A stretch of 64,000 nt of DNA from Marisa cornuarietis (lineage: Eukaryota; Mollusca; Gastropoda; Architaenioglossa; Ampullariidae). The first letter of the stretch is position 1, and every line of letters begins with the position of its first letter. Below the pieces are notes generated by a model. That model had not been told where the DNA came from. It did no database searches and saw only the letters and a program-made list of their open reading frames with translations. This document shows positions 45,301 through 54,900 of the stretch, in pieces. The position numbers and the translations under genes are program-made. The stretch spans positions 186,001-250,000 of the forward strand of contig SMMW01000087.1 in assembly GCA_004794655.1 (NCBI GenBank). Reading direction: 5' to 3'.

Positions 45301-47694
45301 ACGTCAACATCGCCCCACCAGAGAAGCAGGAAATCATCACAGCAATCAAGTCCTTGAAGAACAGAAAGGCACCAGGCCAAGACAATCTGAACGCTGAATT
45401 ATTCAAAACAGACCCAGAACTGGCAGCCAATATCCTGCAACCCCTATTTACCGCAGTATGGGAAGGGAAACAAGTCCCAAGTGACTGGACCAGAGAAGTG
45501 ATCGTCAAAATTCCAAAGAAAGGACCCCTTAGCGACTGCAACAACTGGCGAGGAATAACTCTCCTGTCCGTCCCGAGCAAGATCATGACAAAGATCATCA
45601 TTCGACGAATCTCAGAGGCAACGGACGCACAACTTGAGAAGAACAGGCTGGTTTTCGTAGAGGAAGAGGATGCACCGATCAGATATTTGCACTACGCAAC
45701 ATCATTGAACAGTGTACAGAGTGGCAGAGACAGCTCTACATTAACTTCGTGGATTTCCAGAAGGCATTTGACAGCATCCACAGAGAAAGCCTTTGGCGCA
45801 TCCTGAGAGCGTACGGAATACCAATGGAAATTGTGCTGCTGATCAAAAGCTTCTATACGAACTTTTCATGCTGCGTTGGTGACAGTAACATCTGCTTTGA
45901 GGTCGGGACTGGAGTGAGACAAGGCTGCGTGATGTCTTCCCTACTCTTTAACCTTGTCATTGACTGGGTAATGCGCCACACAACGGAAGATGAACCAAGG
46001 GGCATAAGATGGACACTCTCCAAGAACTTAGAAGACCTAGACTTTGCCGACGACCTAGCCTTGCTGTCACACACCCATCGACATATGCAGGAGAAGACGA
46101 CTCGCCTGAACACCTTTGCGAAGCAGGTCGGACTGCACATCAGCCGGACAAAGACAGAAGTGATGACCCTCAACACCACCAATTCAACACCGATCAACAT
46201 AGAGGGAGAAGACCTGCCGATGGTTGAAAACTTCACATACTTGGGCAGCGGGGTCAAGCAGGATGGAGGAGCAGACCGTGACATCCAGAGCAGACTGAGC
46301 AAGGCCAGGGGCATCTTCTGTAGCCTAAGCAACATCTGGAAGTCAGCCCAGTACAGCACCCATACCAAACTGAGACTCTACCAGAGCCTTGTCCTGTCCA
46401 CTCTCCTGTACGGCTCGGAGTGCTGGCGAATGATTGACAGCGACCTCAACAAACTGTCAGTCTTCCACACCAAAAGCCTGAGAAGAATCCTGGGCATCTT
46501 CTGGCCAAGAACAATCTCCAACGAAGAGCTACTTGCCCAGTGTGGGCAAGAGAGTATGAACACCATCCTGATGAAGAAACGATTGCGCTGGATTGGCCAT
46601 GTCATCAGAGGCAACTCCATCACAAAAACTGCCTTACACTGAACCCCAGAGGGAAAGCGCAAGCGAGGCCGGCTCAAGAACACCTGGCGGCAAACCGTGG
46701 AGGCAGAAATGAAGACCCTAAATCACAGCTGGGGCACTGTGGGGAAGCTGGCCCAGGACAGACAAAAGTGGAGGACCTTTGTCGCTGCCCTACGTGCCGA
46801 CAGGCATAACGGGCAGTAAATAAAAATAATAAAATTTTGACGATCTCGTTTTCAATGTACTTTCTCCGGAGCTACAGCTGAAGATCAACAATCTCCACCC
46901 TCCTGCACCTTCATCTGTGGGGGCTCGTCAATGTATTGTGTGTCTGTAAGTGTGTGTGCGATAGTTGCCTAAAAAAAAGAAGAGAAGCTTTTACACCAAA
47001 AAGCTCAGTAAACTTATGATCAGCTAAATAAAACTTACATGGAAAGTTCATGGGGTACTCGTCGAAATCCAAGAAAGATCCTAGGATTTGATAAAAATTT
47101 CAAAAGACTTCTAAATGAAGAGTACATAAGTGATGGATCTGTGGTCGGTAGCAGCATACCACGTGACATGCAGTTGTCTTGAGCTTCATTCCAAGTCACC
47201 GGTCGCTGCACGGTGATGTACTGCATGCAACCGTAGCCTGTCCACAGCATCCCCTGACCGCAGTCCTCACTGGTGTAGGGACAGTCAGCCTCGTCCTCAC
47301 CACCCACGCACTCAGCCACAAGGTTACACGGAAAGTGCTGGCGGAAGTCGGACCAATGCTGCCCGGAGCAGTTCCATCTCCCGTCTGATAGCTGTTTGAT
47401 AAGAGTGTCTTCTGTGTGAAAGGAAAAGAGAAACCTGAATTCAGAGAAATGTTTTGCCGCTGTCCAAGAAGCATGTAGATACATCACGTCAGCGATATGC
47501 AGGCTGGACGGAAACGTCGGGTGGCTAGCACAAATATTGAATATCATATCATTGCTGGAGTTTCCACCAATAAATAATTGAACATTGTCCACACAAGGAA
47601 ACGTGACCATCACATGCCGACTTTCGGGAATTCGTATTTCAATCCAGCTGTCCCCAGAGCCACTTGAGTCAGGTATTAAAACAAAACCTTGCGG

Positions 47695-47769
<75 letters not shown>

Positions 47770-50676
47770 AAATTTACTCTAATGTTATAAATTCAAAAGA
47801 CCACGAACTAAAGACAAACAGATCACAAAAGCTAACTACAGGTTTGTATGAACATTAGCAAAGAAGGTAAGCCCAAGATACGGTTCTAGCTGAAGGTTTT
47901 TCGGATCCTGCACGGGTGAGCTCAACTGCACGCTGCCGCGGAAACATATGGAAAGTAGCTCCAGGACAGTCTGCCAAGACTAACGCTTAGTTTCCTGGGT
48001 AGTTATCCGTAGTCAGGTCTCAGCAAACTGTCTGGACAGCAAACTTGCGCCACAGTAGCACGTCTTCTGTTCTCTTGGCCTCATCTATGCACAGCTAATT
48101 ACAATACACAGTGTTTTGTGTGCATGCAAGCTACGTGTTAAGCTGATCAGACACTCATCATGAAAAACTCTTGTTTTTTCTGATTCCTCTTACTCTGAAT
48201 CTTAGTGACTACGATGATAAGGGAAACCTTCATCAGTGTAAGAAGATTTGATTTAAAGAACACAAATGAACAGGAGTTACTGGGCATCAATATTAATGAA
48301 ATATATTATCCACCTTTGGGCACACTATGTCCTCCGCTTTATTATAAAAGATATTAGACAAGAAAAGTATTGTTCTTCAAAGCGGCACTAAAATTCCGCA
48401 GTACTTTATATACACCTATATTAAGCTGCTCTTGTCTTCTGTGTTCATTTATATTTACACGTTTTCTTACAATAGCGCAGCTTTTTTCACACGGTTATAG
48501 GACATGTTCCCACATTTTGGAGCAAAGGTAAAACAAGCGAGCTGGTTCACTAGAATCAATCATTTTGGTGTGAAGCGAAGGTTTGGCGTTTTATTTAGTA
48601 AAGCCCTGTAAATATTTCTTTTTAAATGGACCTTTTTTAAATGGTTTAAAATAATAAAAATTTACTTTAAAAGTCTACAAAAAATACTTAATAAAATCTG
48701 CTGTTTATAAGCTTTTGTCCCGAAATAACAAAAATCAGGTTAAAACACATTAATATTGATTTTGCTATTTCTTATATAAAAAGGAGAGTTTTAGATAATT
48801 CAAAAAACGTTGCCTGTTTGTCCTACCTTTTGGCTATGTGGGAAAGATGTGAGAAAGCGAGTCAGCGATTTCTATACATAAGAGAACACTTCTAAAACGG
48901 TTGTCTGTAATGTGACATTTGGTTAAGACTTGAAATGTTTGGGTTGCAGTAGTTGGTTAAATACGTTAACTTTTTAATTGTAGTATTTGAGAGAACAGTG
49001 TTATTATTTGTATTTGTGTTATTTATTAAAAATGAGAGACAAACCACACGTTGTCAATGAAAGAGGAGATGTTGATTGTGTTATGAACATGTGTTACCCC
49101 CCCTGAACGTCGAAGTAACGAGGTTGTCGCCCTTGTATGAGTAGAGATTATCACCCCTGGATTGAATGTTGATAGGGGGCGTTGTTTAGAAATTAGAACA
49201 ATAAGCAGACAATAGAACAATAAGTGAGAGTGTGGGGAGAAAGAAGAATTTGGGACAGAGGTTGGAATTATGAGTAACTGTGTGGATTAATATTAACTGT
49301 GTGAAGAAATAGTAACTGTGTGGATAAATATTAACTGTGTGGGTTGTCATTAATAAGCTACTGTGTGGTTCCTCGATTTACTAATTTTCTCAGCTGCTGT
49401 GTGATCTCCTGAGAAGATCGTAGAACTGTGTGGAACTACTGTGGAATTTTTTATTGACTTGATCATTTGTCTGCCGTTAAGGCTGTCGGAGTTATTTGGT
49501 GGATGTAGGCTGTTCGTATGATCAACGCCAGAGAGCAAGACTGAAAGAATGGAACTGTTTGCCGTGTCGACCCCCCAAAAAAAAAAAAATAAAAAAACAA
49601 CAGAAGAGAAGAGAACTTGAAGGACTTTTATATAAACTGCTTGGATACATTTGTTTTTGTGTAAACTCAGTGTAGAATATTTGTGCTGAACTTTTCTTTC
49701 GTTATTTAGTAAAGTATTTATTTACGTTCACCCGATTAATAGAAACGTTCGAGCCCATGTACAGATGTTAGTGATTTGTTGTCTGAAAGAATACGTGTGG
49801 CACTCTGTGTTTGCAGGCGTGCTCTGTGTGTGTGTTCCTCAACAGATTGCCATAATAAAAAAGAACAAAAGGTATCGTCAGAATTCATGTTGTATACATA
49901 CCATGATTTCGAGAAGTGAAGATTGGCTTATTTCCTATGTTAGAGACTGTGGAAAATCTTAAACTGATAGAAAATCCTGTTTCTGATGGACGTTTCCAGA
50001 ACACGTCCATTGTACCAGAGGTTGCGTCCCCAAACATCTCGGCCTCTGGTGTACAGGTGTCTAACATGTAGTTACACCACTTATATTTTCTCCAGTAAAG
50101 CATAAGATCTGAACAGGGTCGTACTGTCAAGTCAGACAATTTCAGGAAAGACTTAAAAGGCACATTAAATACTATAGTGCAGGAATCAAGTGGGTTTGCT
50201 TTGCCGGTGTAGTGTAATTCTAGATGACCATGACTTATTTTTACCCTGAGCGGTTTGTCGTACAGAAAACATGGCAAGAGGTCTTCGGTTGTCATAACTA
50301 CATGGTCAGATGACATACTGATATTTGGATGGCTTGTAGTCTCGTTCCAAACACGTTGAGCATCATCTACACCAAACTGTACCTTAGTCACTGCATCGTC
50401 TTGGGGTTTTAATGTGTGGTTGCCCTCGTACTCGGAGTTTGGAGGCGAGATGTTGTTAGCAGAGACGGAGCCAAGCGAGCTGTATGCCAGAGCTAACACC
50501 TGTTCGTCTACCATCGCTGACGTGGACACGTAGGTATCACAGCTACCACAGGGCATTATGGGAATGTCTGGAGTACTCATGTCACGCTGCGTGGTCGCTC
50601 TTGACTTTGTGAAAGCATATAGGACAAGCAGAAGCACAGTATGCCGAACAACGCTCACAACACCGATCTTAATCAT
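36362..50676 (-). CDS. GRL101-like: Gene 2: diverged GRL101-like leucine-rich-repeat GPCR
   Basis: Minus-strand exons 50676-49902, 47687-47039, 39246-38745 and 38443-36362 join in frame with the same phases as genes 1 and 3 (1335 residues). I chose the ATG at 50676 because it opens directly on a signal peptide; an in-frame ATG at 50757 would add 27 residues. Domains: diverged N-terminal region, CUB-like about 259-353, LDL-A 362-394, lectin-like about 401-528, LDL-A 598-626 and about 631-665, two more LDL-A, LRR cap plus repeats, then seven helices from about residue 1020. TM3 has Asp-Arg-Phe (1122-1124), TM7 Asn-Pro-Ile-Leu-Tyr (1287-1291). TM6 reads Cys-Trp-Cys-Ile (1251-1254), lacking the usual proline of CWxP. 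All frames are open, so it is probably functional. Intron 2 is 7.8 kb because of LINEs. It starts head-to-head with gene 3, about 1.3 kb apart. Confidence 0.9.
39935..41556 (+). pseudogene. 5'-truncated LINE of the same clade as the 43.5-46.8 kb element
   Basis: The first frame (39939-40268) matches the linker between endonuclease and polymerase of the later element (Val-Lys-Asn-Arg-Phe-x-Ala-Leu, Glu-Thr/Arg-Thr-Trp-Lys). Then come Gly-Lys-Ala-Ala-Gly-Pro-Asp-Gly-Ile-Pro-Ala-Glu near 40655 and the frame 40874-41230 with Phe-Asp-Lys-Ala-Phe-Asp-Ser and Arg-Thr-Gly-Ala-Arg-Gln-Gly. The expected Phe-x-Asp-Asp motif near 41340 is decayed. Numerous stops and shifts. It ends before the A-rich sequence at 41560. 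Confidence 0.82.
41600..42590 (+). pseudogene. LINE fragment with ribonuclease H-like remnant
   Basis: Frame 41593-41922 ends in Ile-Lys-Phe-Pro-Trp-Val-Pro-Ser; the next frame gives His-Ile-Gly-Ile-Lys-Gly-x-Glu-Glu-Ala-Asp-x-Leu-Ala. Together these form the last motif of LINE-type RNase H (WVPSHxGIxGNExAD). Further pieces to 42430 (Leu-Glu/Cys-x-x-Asn and His-x-Leu-Leu-Glu-Cys type) follow as in I-type elements. Inactive. The clade is inferred only from the presence of RNase H. Confidence 0.65.
42590..43160. other. Unassigned sequence between LINEs
   Basis: Adenine- and cytosine-rich. Probably a LINE 3' UTR, but no ORF or repeat partner was recognised. Confidence 0.35.
43160..43502 (+). 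mobile_element. LINE family A tail
   Basis: Begins in the last codons of ORF2 (Leu-Phe-Leu-Glu-His-Tyr-Ser-stop near 43185-43210), continues with the 3' UTR seen at 16030-16308, and ends in an ATT repeat. 5'-truncated. Confidence 0.85.
43503..46835 (+). pseudogene. Near full-length endonuclease/reverse-transcriptase LINE, several frameshifts
   Basis: A GC-richer leader (43503-43860) precedes an APE-type endonuclease: Thr-Arg-Ile-Gly-Phe-Trp-Asn-Val-Arg-Thr-Met, Ser-Glu-Ser-Arg-Trp, Gln-Cys-Tyr-Ala-Pro-Thr-Asn, Gly-Asp-Met-Asn-Ala-Lys, Asn-Gln-Ile-Asp-His and Gly-Ser-Asp-His-His. Polymerase follows: Lys-Ala-Pro-Gly-Gln-Asp-Asn, Phe-Gln-Lys-Ala-Phe-Asp-Ser, Gly-Val-Arg-Gln-Gly-Cys, Phe-Ala-Asp-Asp (about 46045), then a C-terminal region with Thr-Tyr-Leu-Gly-Ser and Trp-Ile-Gly-His-Val. 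Frames change near 44311, 44856, 45130 and 45700, and a TGA sits at 46640, so it is inactive. Host genomes often mislabel this endonuclease as craniofacial development protein 2-like. The element ends in an A/AAT-rich tail near 46835. Confidence 0.9.
47696..47761. repeat. AC/TG microsatellite next to splice acceptor of gene 2 exon 2
   Basis: About 32 AC units on + (TG in the gene's sense). The run ends eight bases short of the exon, leaving almost no pyrimidine tract. Confidence 0.95.
49260..49345. repeat. Degenerate taactgtgtgga repeats
   Basis: At least four loose copies of (g)taactgtgtgga/agaa in about 85 bases within intron 1 of gene 2, with two more actgtgtgg words to 49435. Confidence 0.55.
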
Positions 50677-50989
50677 GTTCGGGAATCTTCTCGTGGTGAC
50701 ACAGCAATCACCAGTCAGATCAGCAGAGGAAGATGTTAGGTCTAGTCTCGCTGTCATCCCAGGGATGGCTTGGCAATATTGGTTACCTTGAGATGAACAT
50801 CTTTCTTCTTAGTTAGTGTCTTTATCAACACAATACAAATATTTTTGTTGAAAAAAGGTTTTTCAGGTCTCATCATGTTTCTCATCAGTCCTATGGTAAC
50901 GACACACAGCTTTGCTTCTCTAACCCGCTGACTGGGTCTCACTCTGATATTTACACCAGTGAAGCCGGTATTAGTGACATCATAGATTA

Positions 50990-51180
50990 GATGGCACAAA
51001 ACAAACTTAACTGTCTGTCAGTCTGCCTATTATGATAAAGTTGCATCTGTCTCTCTGTTTGTCTATTCCGAATTCCGTAAGATCAGCGCCATCCGCCACA
51101 TTCTCTCTTCACTGGCCGCCGCCACTCTTGTCTGTGCGGTTGTTATATCTCAGCTTCATTATTGTAGCTTAATACCCTAA
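50990..51180 (+). pseudogene. LINE reverse-transcriptase tail remnant (copy 3)
   Basis: Partner of 57-311, shorter because it lacks an internal repeat. It keeps the Arg-Lys-Ile-Ser-Ala-Ile-Arg-His and Thr-Leu-Val-Cys-Ala blocks of LINE family A. Confidence 0.6.
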
Positions 51181-51849
51181 AGACACTTGAAAAGGTACCG
51201 ACTTATATTTATGTCACGTAAATATATTACTACATATATTAAAAATGTTTGAATACTTTTAGTTTTAAATATATTTTTGATTAAACATTTTCGTGACTTT
51301 ACTGAATTTGTTTTAGCTTCAATTCTGCTTATTTATATTTTTTCTTTTCACTATTTTCATGGTTACTCTTCTATATTTTTATTTATATGGGCAGAACGGT
51401 GTAAAGCATGCGTGATATATTTTGTTCTCACCTTATGAGTTCTTCCTGAGTTTCTTGTGATTTTTAAAAATGAAAATCTTCTTTATTGTATGACATTTGT
51501 TAAAAAAAATACCCCATGCCAAATAACTTTTCTGTTAATAAGTTATTTTGTTAAGTTTTCTTTTCGAACATACTGCTGCTTACTTTTGGTAAATTAACTA
51601 TGTACAAAATATTCAGGATTACTATTTTCAAAATAGCCGCAACGGAAAAATAGTTTTTTTCTCTCTTTCTTTTCTAAGGATTTTATGTGCAGCATCGTGT
51701 TTCTAACTGATAAATTGTGAATGGTGTCCTGCAGGAGGTAAGACTAATATCCATTACTTACTGGCTGTAAAACGGCTGCCTGCTGTGTTCTTAGTCCTTT
51801 ATGTCTTCCAGCCCCCAGAGAGTGTGCATTGTTCACTTCCAGCTACAGG

Positions 51850-51857
51850 CTATAAAA
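51850..51857 (+). promoter_or_regulatory. TATA box of gene 3
   Basis: ctataaaa about 100 bases before the ATG at 51959, as in gene 1. Confidence 0.6.
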
Positions 51858-51940
51858 TGCCGGCATTTGAGAATCTCAGAGCCGCTGTAAAGTCTGAAAG
51901 ACCATAGTATCGAAGTTTACGAACCGCATTCTGTTGCGGG

Positions 51941-51949
51941 ATGAGGTGA
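51941..51949 (+). promoter_or_regulatory. Minimal upstream ORF (Met-Arg-stop) before gene 3
   Basis: ATG AGG TGA nine bases before the main ATG, identical to gene 1 (1064-1072). Confidence 0.5.
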
Positions 51950-51958
51950 AAGACAAAC

Positions 51959-54900
51959 ATGTTGTGGACAGTAGTCACGGCTGTAGGAACGCTCAGCGTC
52001 TTTGTTGCCGGGTCGTCCCGTGTTTTCAGTCACGTGAACTCCCGACCGTATGGCACGAATATTCACCACACAACAGCAGTGTCCAGTACTGTAACGGGAC
52101 ACGACCTGTACACTAGTGAATTCACAGTAACAGCACACAGTGCATCCTTTGAGCATAGCGCCTATAAAACTACATCGTCAGCTACAGAAACTAATTTTCC
52201 CAGCGGCGTCACGGGAGTGAATGGGTCTTCTACAGTCGCAGTCAAAGCCATAAATAGCATCCCTCTCCACCAAAATGTTGATCCGTTTATTCTTCTCTCG
52301 TCAAGCTATGTAGAAGTTTGTATTAAACAGAAGCGCAAAGATTCTTTCTTTGCAAGCGGTCTGCGGCTCATTCTCGACGAAGCTCAAATCGCTAGGCGGT
52401 CGAGGCAGCTTTGCGAATTCTCCCTGACAGTGAAAAGTGATTTTGTAATTAGAGCTAACATCTGCAGCAGGCCCGAAGATGTTTGTCCCTACCTTCGATT
52501 CCCGATTTATTTTGTCATTAACGGAAAGCCGGTTAATGTTGAGTTGTGCTCTTTCGCTGGAAGTGTGGTCATTCCCACTCGCACAGTTAGAGTAGTTTTA
52601 GGAGATTTCAGAAGTATTCGATCAGTCTCCGTCTGTGTGAACATTTTTGCGGTTGGAAGGTCGGCCATCCCTCAGCTGGAAATAATCCATTTGTCTGCCT
52701 TCAGTGGTCAGTGACGTGCTCTTTTTATTACCGGTCGTCGTTCAAAAGAAAAGCGAAGAAGGATGATAAAAAAAACGCGGAATTAGCTTCGTTTGAATAC
52801 TCTGCTTTGTAAGCAGGTGTGGTCCGTGCTGGTTTGTCTAGACATTTCTGTTGTTTTTTTTCTGTCTTAACTAACTCGTGCCTGTCTCAATGTGCCAGTT
52901 TCATACTGAGCGAATGCACTGGTGTGGAGGACGAATATTCAGCATTCAGCACATGTTAGTATTTCCAGACACACGCCCGCAGGTTTTCGTCACATGAACC
53001 TTCCATGTGACTTCGTGGTTACTAAGTGTTTCCCTCATTAACCCCATTATCTAAGTGTCTCGCAACAGATTAATGACGAATTCTCTTTATTGACACTATT
53101 ACACTGACATTCTTACTATTTTTCTCCACCGACACGTGTGTGTGATGACTAACGGTGAAAAATGTGTTGTTTATTGATGTTGCGTGCGACCAAAGCTCTG
53201 AGGTCGTCGTCAACGACTCGCGGGTCCTCGTTTCTACGGAGCCATTCTCTCTGTCAGTCCACACAGTCGTAGGCAGTTGTAAACTCTTTGTATACAGTTT
53301 ATACCGACAATGGTTTCCAAAGGAGACAACACGCTGGCAAACGGCGACACACACCAAAGTACAAATACTGACACACACCTAACGATATTTGCGGACTGTC
53401 TGCACTCACAGTAATTTATATATATATATATAGATCGCTTCTAAAGAGAAAGCTAGTAACTACCATTCACACTTGCTCTCTTTTTCTCTCTCTCTCGCAC
53501 CGAACATTTTTGGTCAGCAAGAAAATCAGTCACACACGCACGAACAACTACCAGGAAGGTACAGAGTTTGCAGGAGTTTAGAATTTAATTCATAACTTAG
53601 GAGACTTTGGTGTATGTTGGCTGCAGATGTAATTCGCTATACAAGTATGACAACCTGCATTGTACATTAGCTATTAGAATACTAATTATGACAAGTTAGA
53701 TTGCTGCATGACACGCAGGTCGGGTCAAGTGCAGGTCAAATATCCAGCATCGGAGCGGCCCATCTCCGCAGTGGTTATAAAATGAAATTTTTAATCTAGT
53801 ATACTTGGGTGTTCCTTCGCTGCAAATGTGCTACGTTTTTAAGTAAAAGCCATGAAATATTGGGATACTTGATTTGACATAACCCATGCAATGATTGAGT
53901 TTATATATGTGTGTGTGTTTTTGTGTGTGTGTGTGTGTGTGTGTTTGTAATTTTTCGTGTGTTGCTTGTAGGATATGTCCAAACACCAAAGTGGGATGGA
54001 CAAACGCAAATTCCTCCGTTCATGAGCGCGTGGGCTGAGATACGTGTACCACAACAACACCAGGTCATGATAAGTTTTTCTCACTTGGACATTCCTGGTG
54101 ATTGGTCGATTTGTGAGCGCGATGTTGTACAAGTGTACAGCAAGACCCCCAGCCAATCAGACTTGTTTCTGAGTGTGTGTTCAAATCACACGGTGCCTCC
54201 ACATCTTATTGACGCTAAGATGTTGCATGTTTACTTTAGAAGCTGGGACAGAGAGTCAAACTCTGGTTTCAAACTCCTCTTCTCCTTTCACAACACATCC
54301 GCTCTACCTGATCGACTGGCAGACGGCAGGTGGAACTGTTCCCTGCCTCACTGGCCCGACTTCCGACAGCACTTGCCGTGTAACCTGGTGTCCGACTGCG
54401 TGGGCGGCGAGGACGAGGCTGACTGTGCGTACACCAGTGACGTGTGTGGCGAGGGCTTGGTGTGGACCGGACAAGGGTGTGTCCACTTTGTGATGCCACA
54501 CACACCGGTGTCCGTCACTCAGGCAGACATGATGTGTGCGTCTCGAGGTATGGCGCTGACCTCCACAAGCACACCTGAGAAATGGGAGGCTCTGTACAAT
54601 TTGTTTGGGTATCGTCCATATGAATATTTCCTCGTTGGCCTCAAAATAAGCCCACAGTCGTTACACTACCTGTGAGTATTAAAACTTAACACAGACCATA
54701 TATATATATATATAATTTTGCTATATTCAGGTTTGTTAAAAGCAAGTTACATTTACTTTTAAAAGCGAAAAATTAACATCTTTATCAAAATAAATTGTTG
54801 TACTTTAAAAGTCGATAAACTTTCTTCGAACCATTACTTTTAACATGACCATTTTCTGCTTTAGCTACAGAGATGGACTCGTGTGGCAGAATGGAGTATT

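Larger units (their letters stand above)
39247..47038 (-). other. Intron 2 of gene 2, filled by LINEs
   Basis: Donor gtaagt (47038 downward) and acceptor gagacag (ending 39247), both on the minus strand. The equivalent introns of genes 1 and 3 are 169 and 193 bases. The excess consists of four LINE segments, all in + orientation and so antisense to the gene. 39247-39930 holds no recognised element. Confidence 0.85.
47688..49901 (-). other. Intron 1 of gene 2
   Basis: Donor gtatgt (49901 downward). The acceptor gcccgcaag ends at 47688, immediately beyond a TG run on the minus strand. No gene seen inside. It includes degenerate repeats around taactgtgtgga (about 49265-49345) and an A13 run (49575-49588). 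Confidence 0.8.
50677..51958. promoter_or_regulatory. Divergent promoter region between genes 2 and 3
   Basis: Genes 2 (-) and 3 (+) start about 1.28 kb apart. The gene 3 side carries a TATA box (51850-51857) and upstream ORF, the same as gene 1. No TATA box was seen on the gene 2 side. From about 50903 rightwards the sequence belongs to the duplicated block. It includes a LINE remnant (50990-51180) like that at 57-311. Confidence 0.55.

Noticed and set aside
45853..46368. 171-codon minus-strand ORF opposite the LINE polymerase
   Set aside because: It is the antisense shadow of the reverse transcriptase coding strand.
49059..49735. Solo LTR inside intron 1 of gene 2 starting tgttatgaac
   Set aside because: No matching CA end with a short target duplication could be located, and there is no second copy in the window.
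50677..50757. Start of gene 2 at the upstream ATG (50757)
   Set aside because: It would put 27 polar residues before the signal peptide. The ATG at 50676 has A at -3 and opens directly on the hydrophobic segment. Not excluded.
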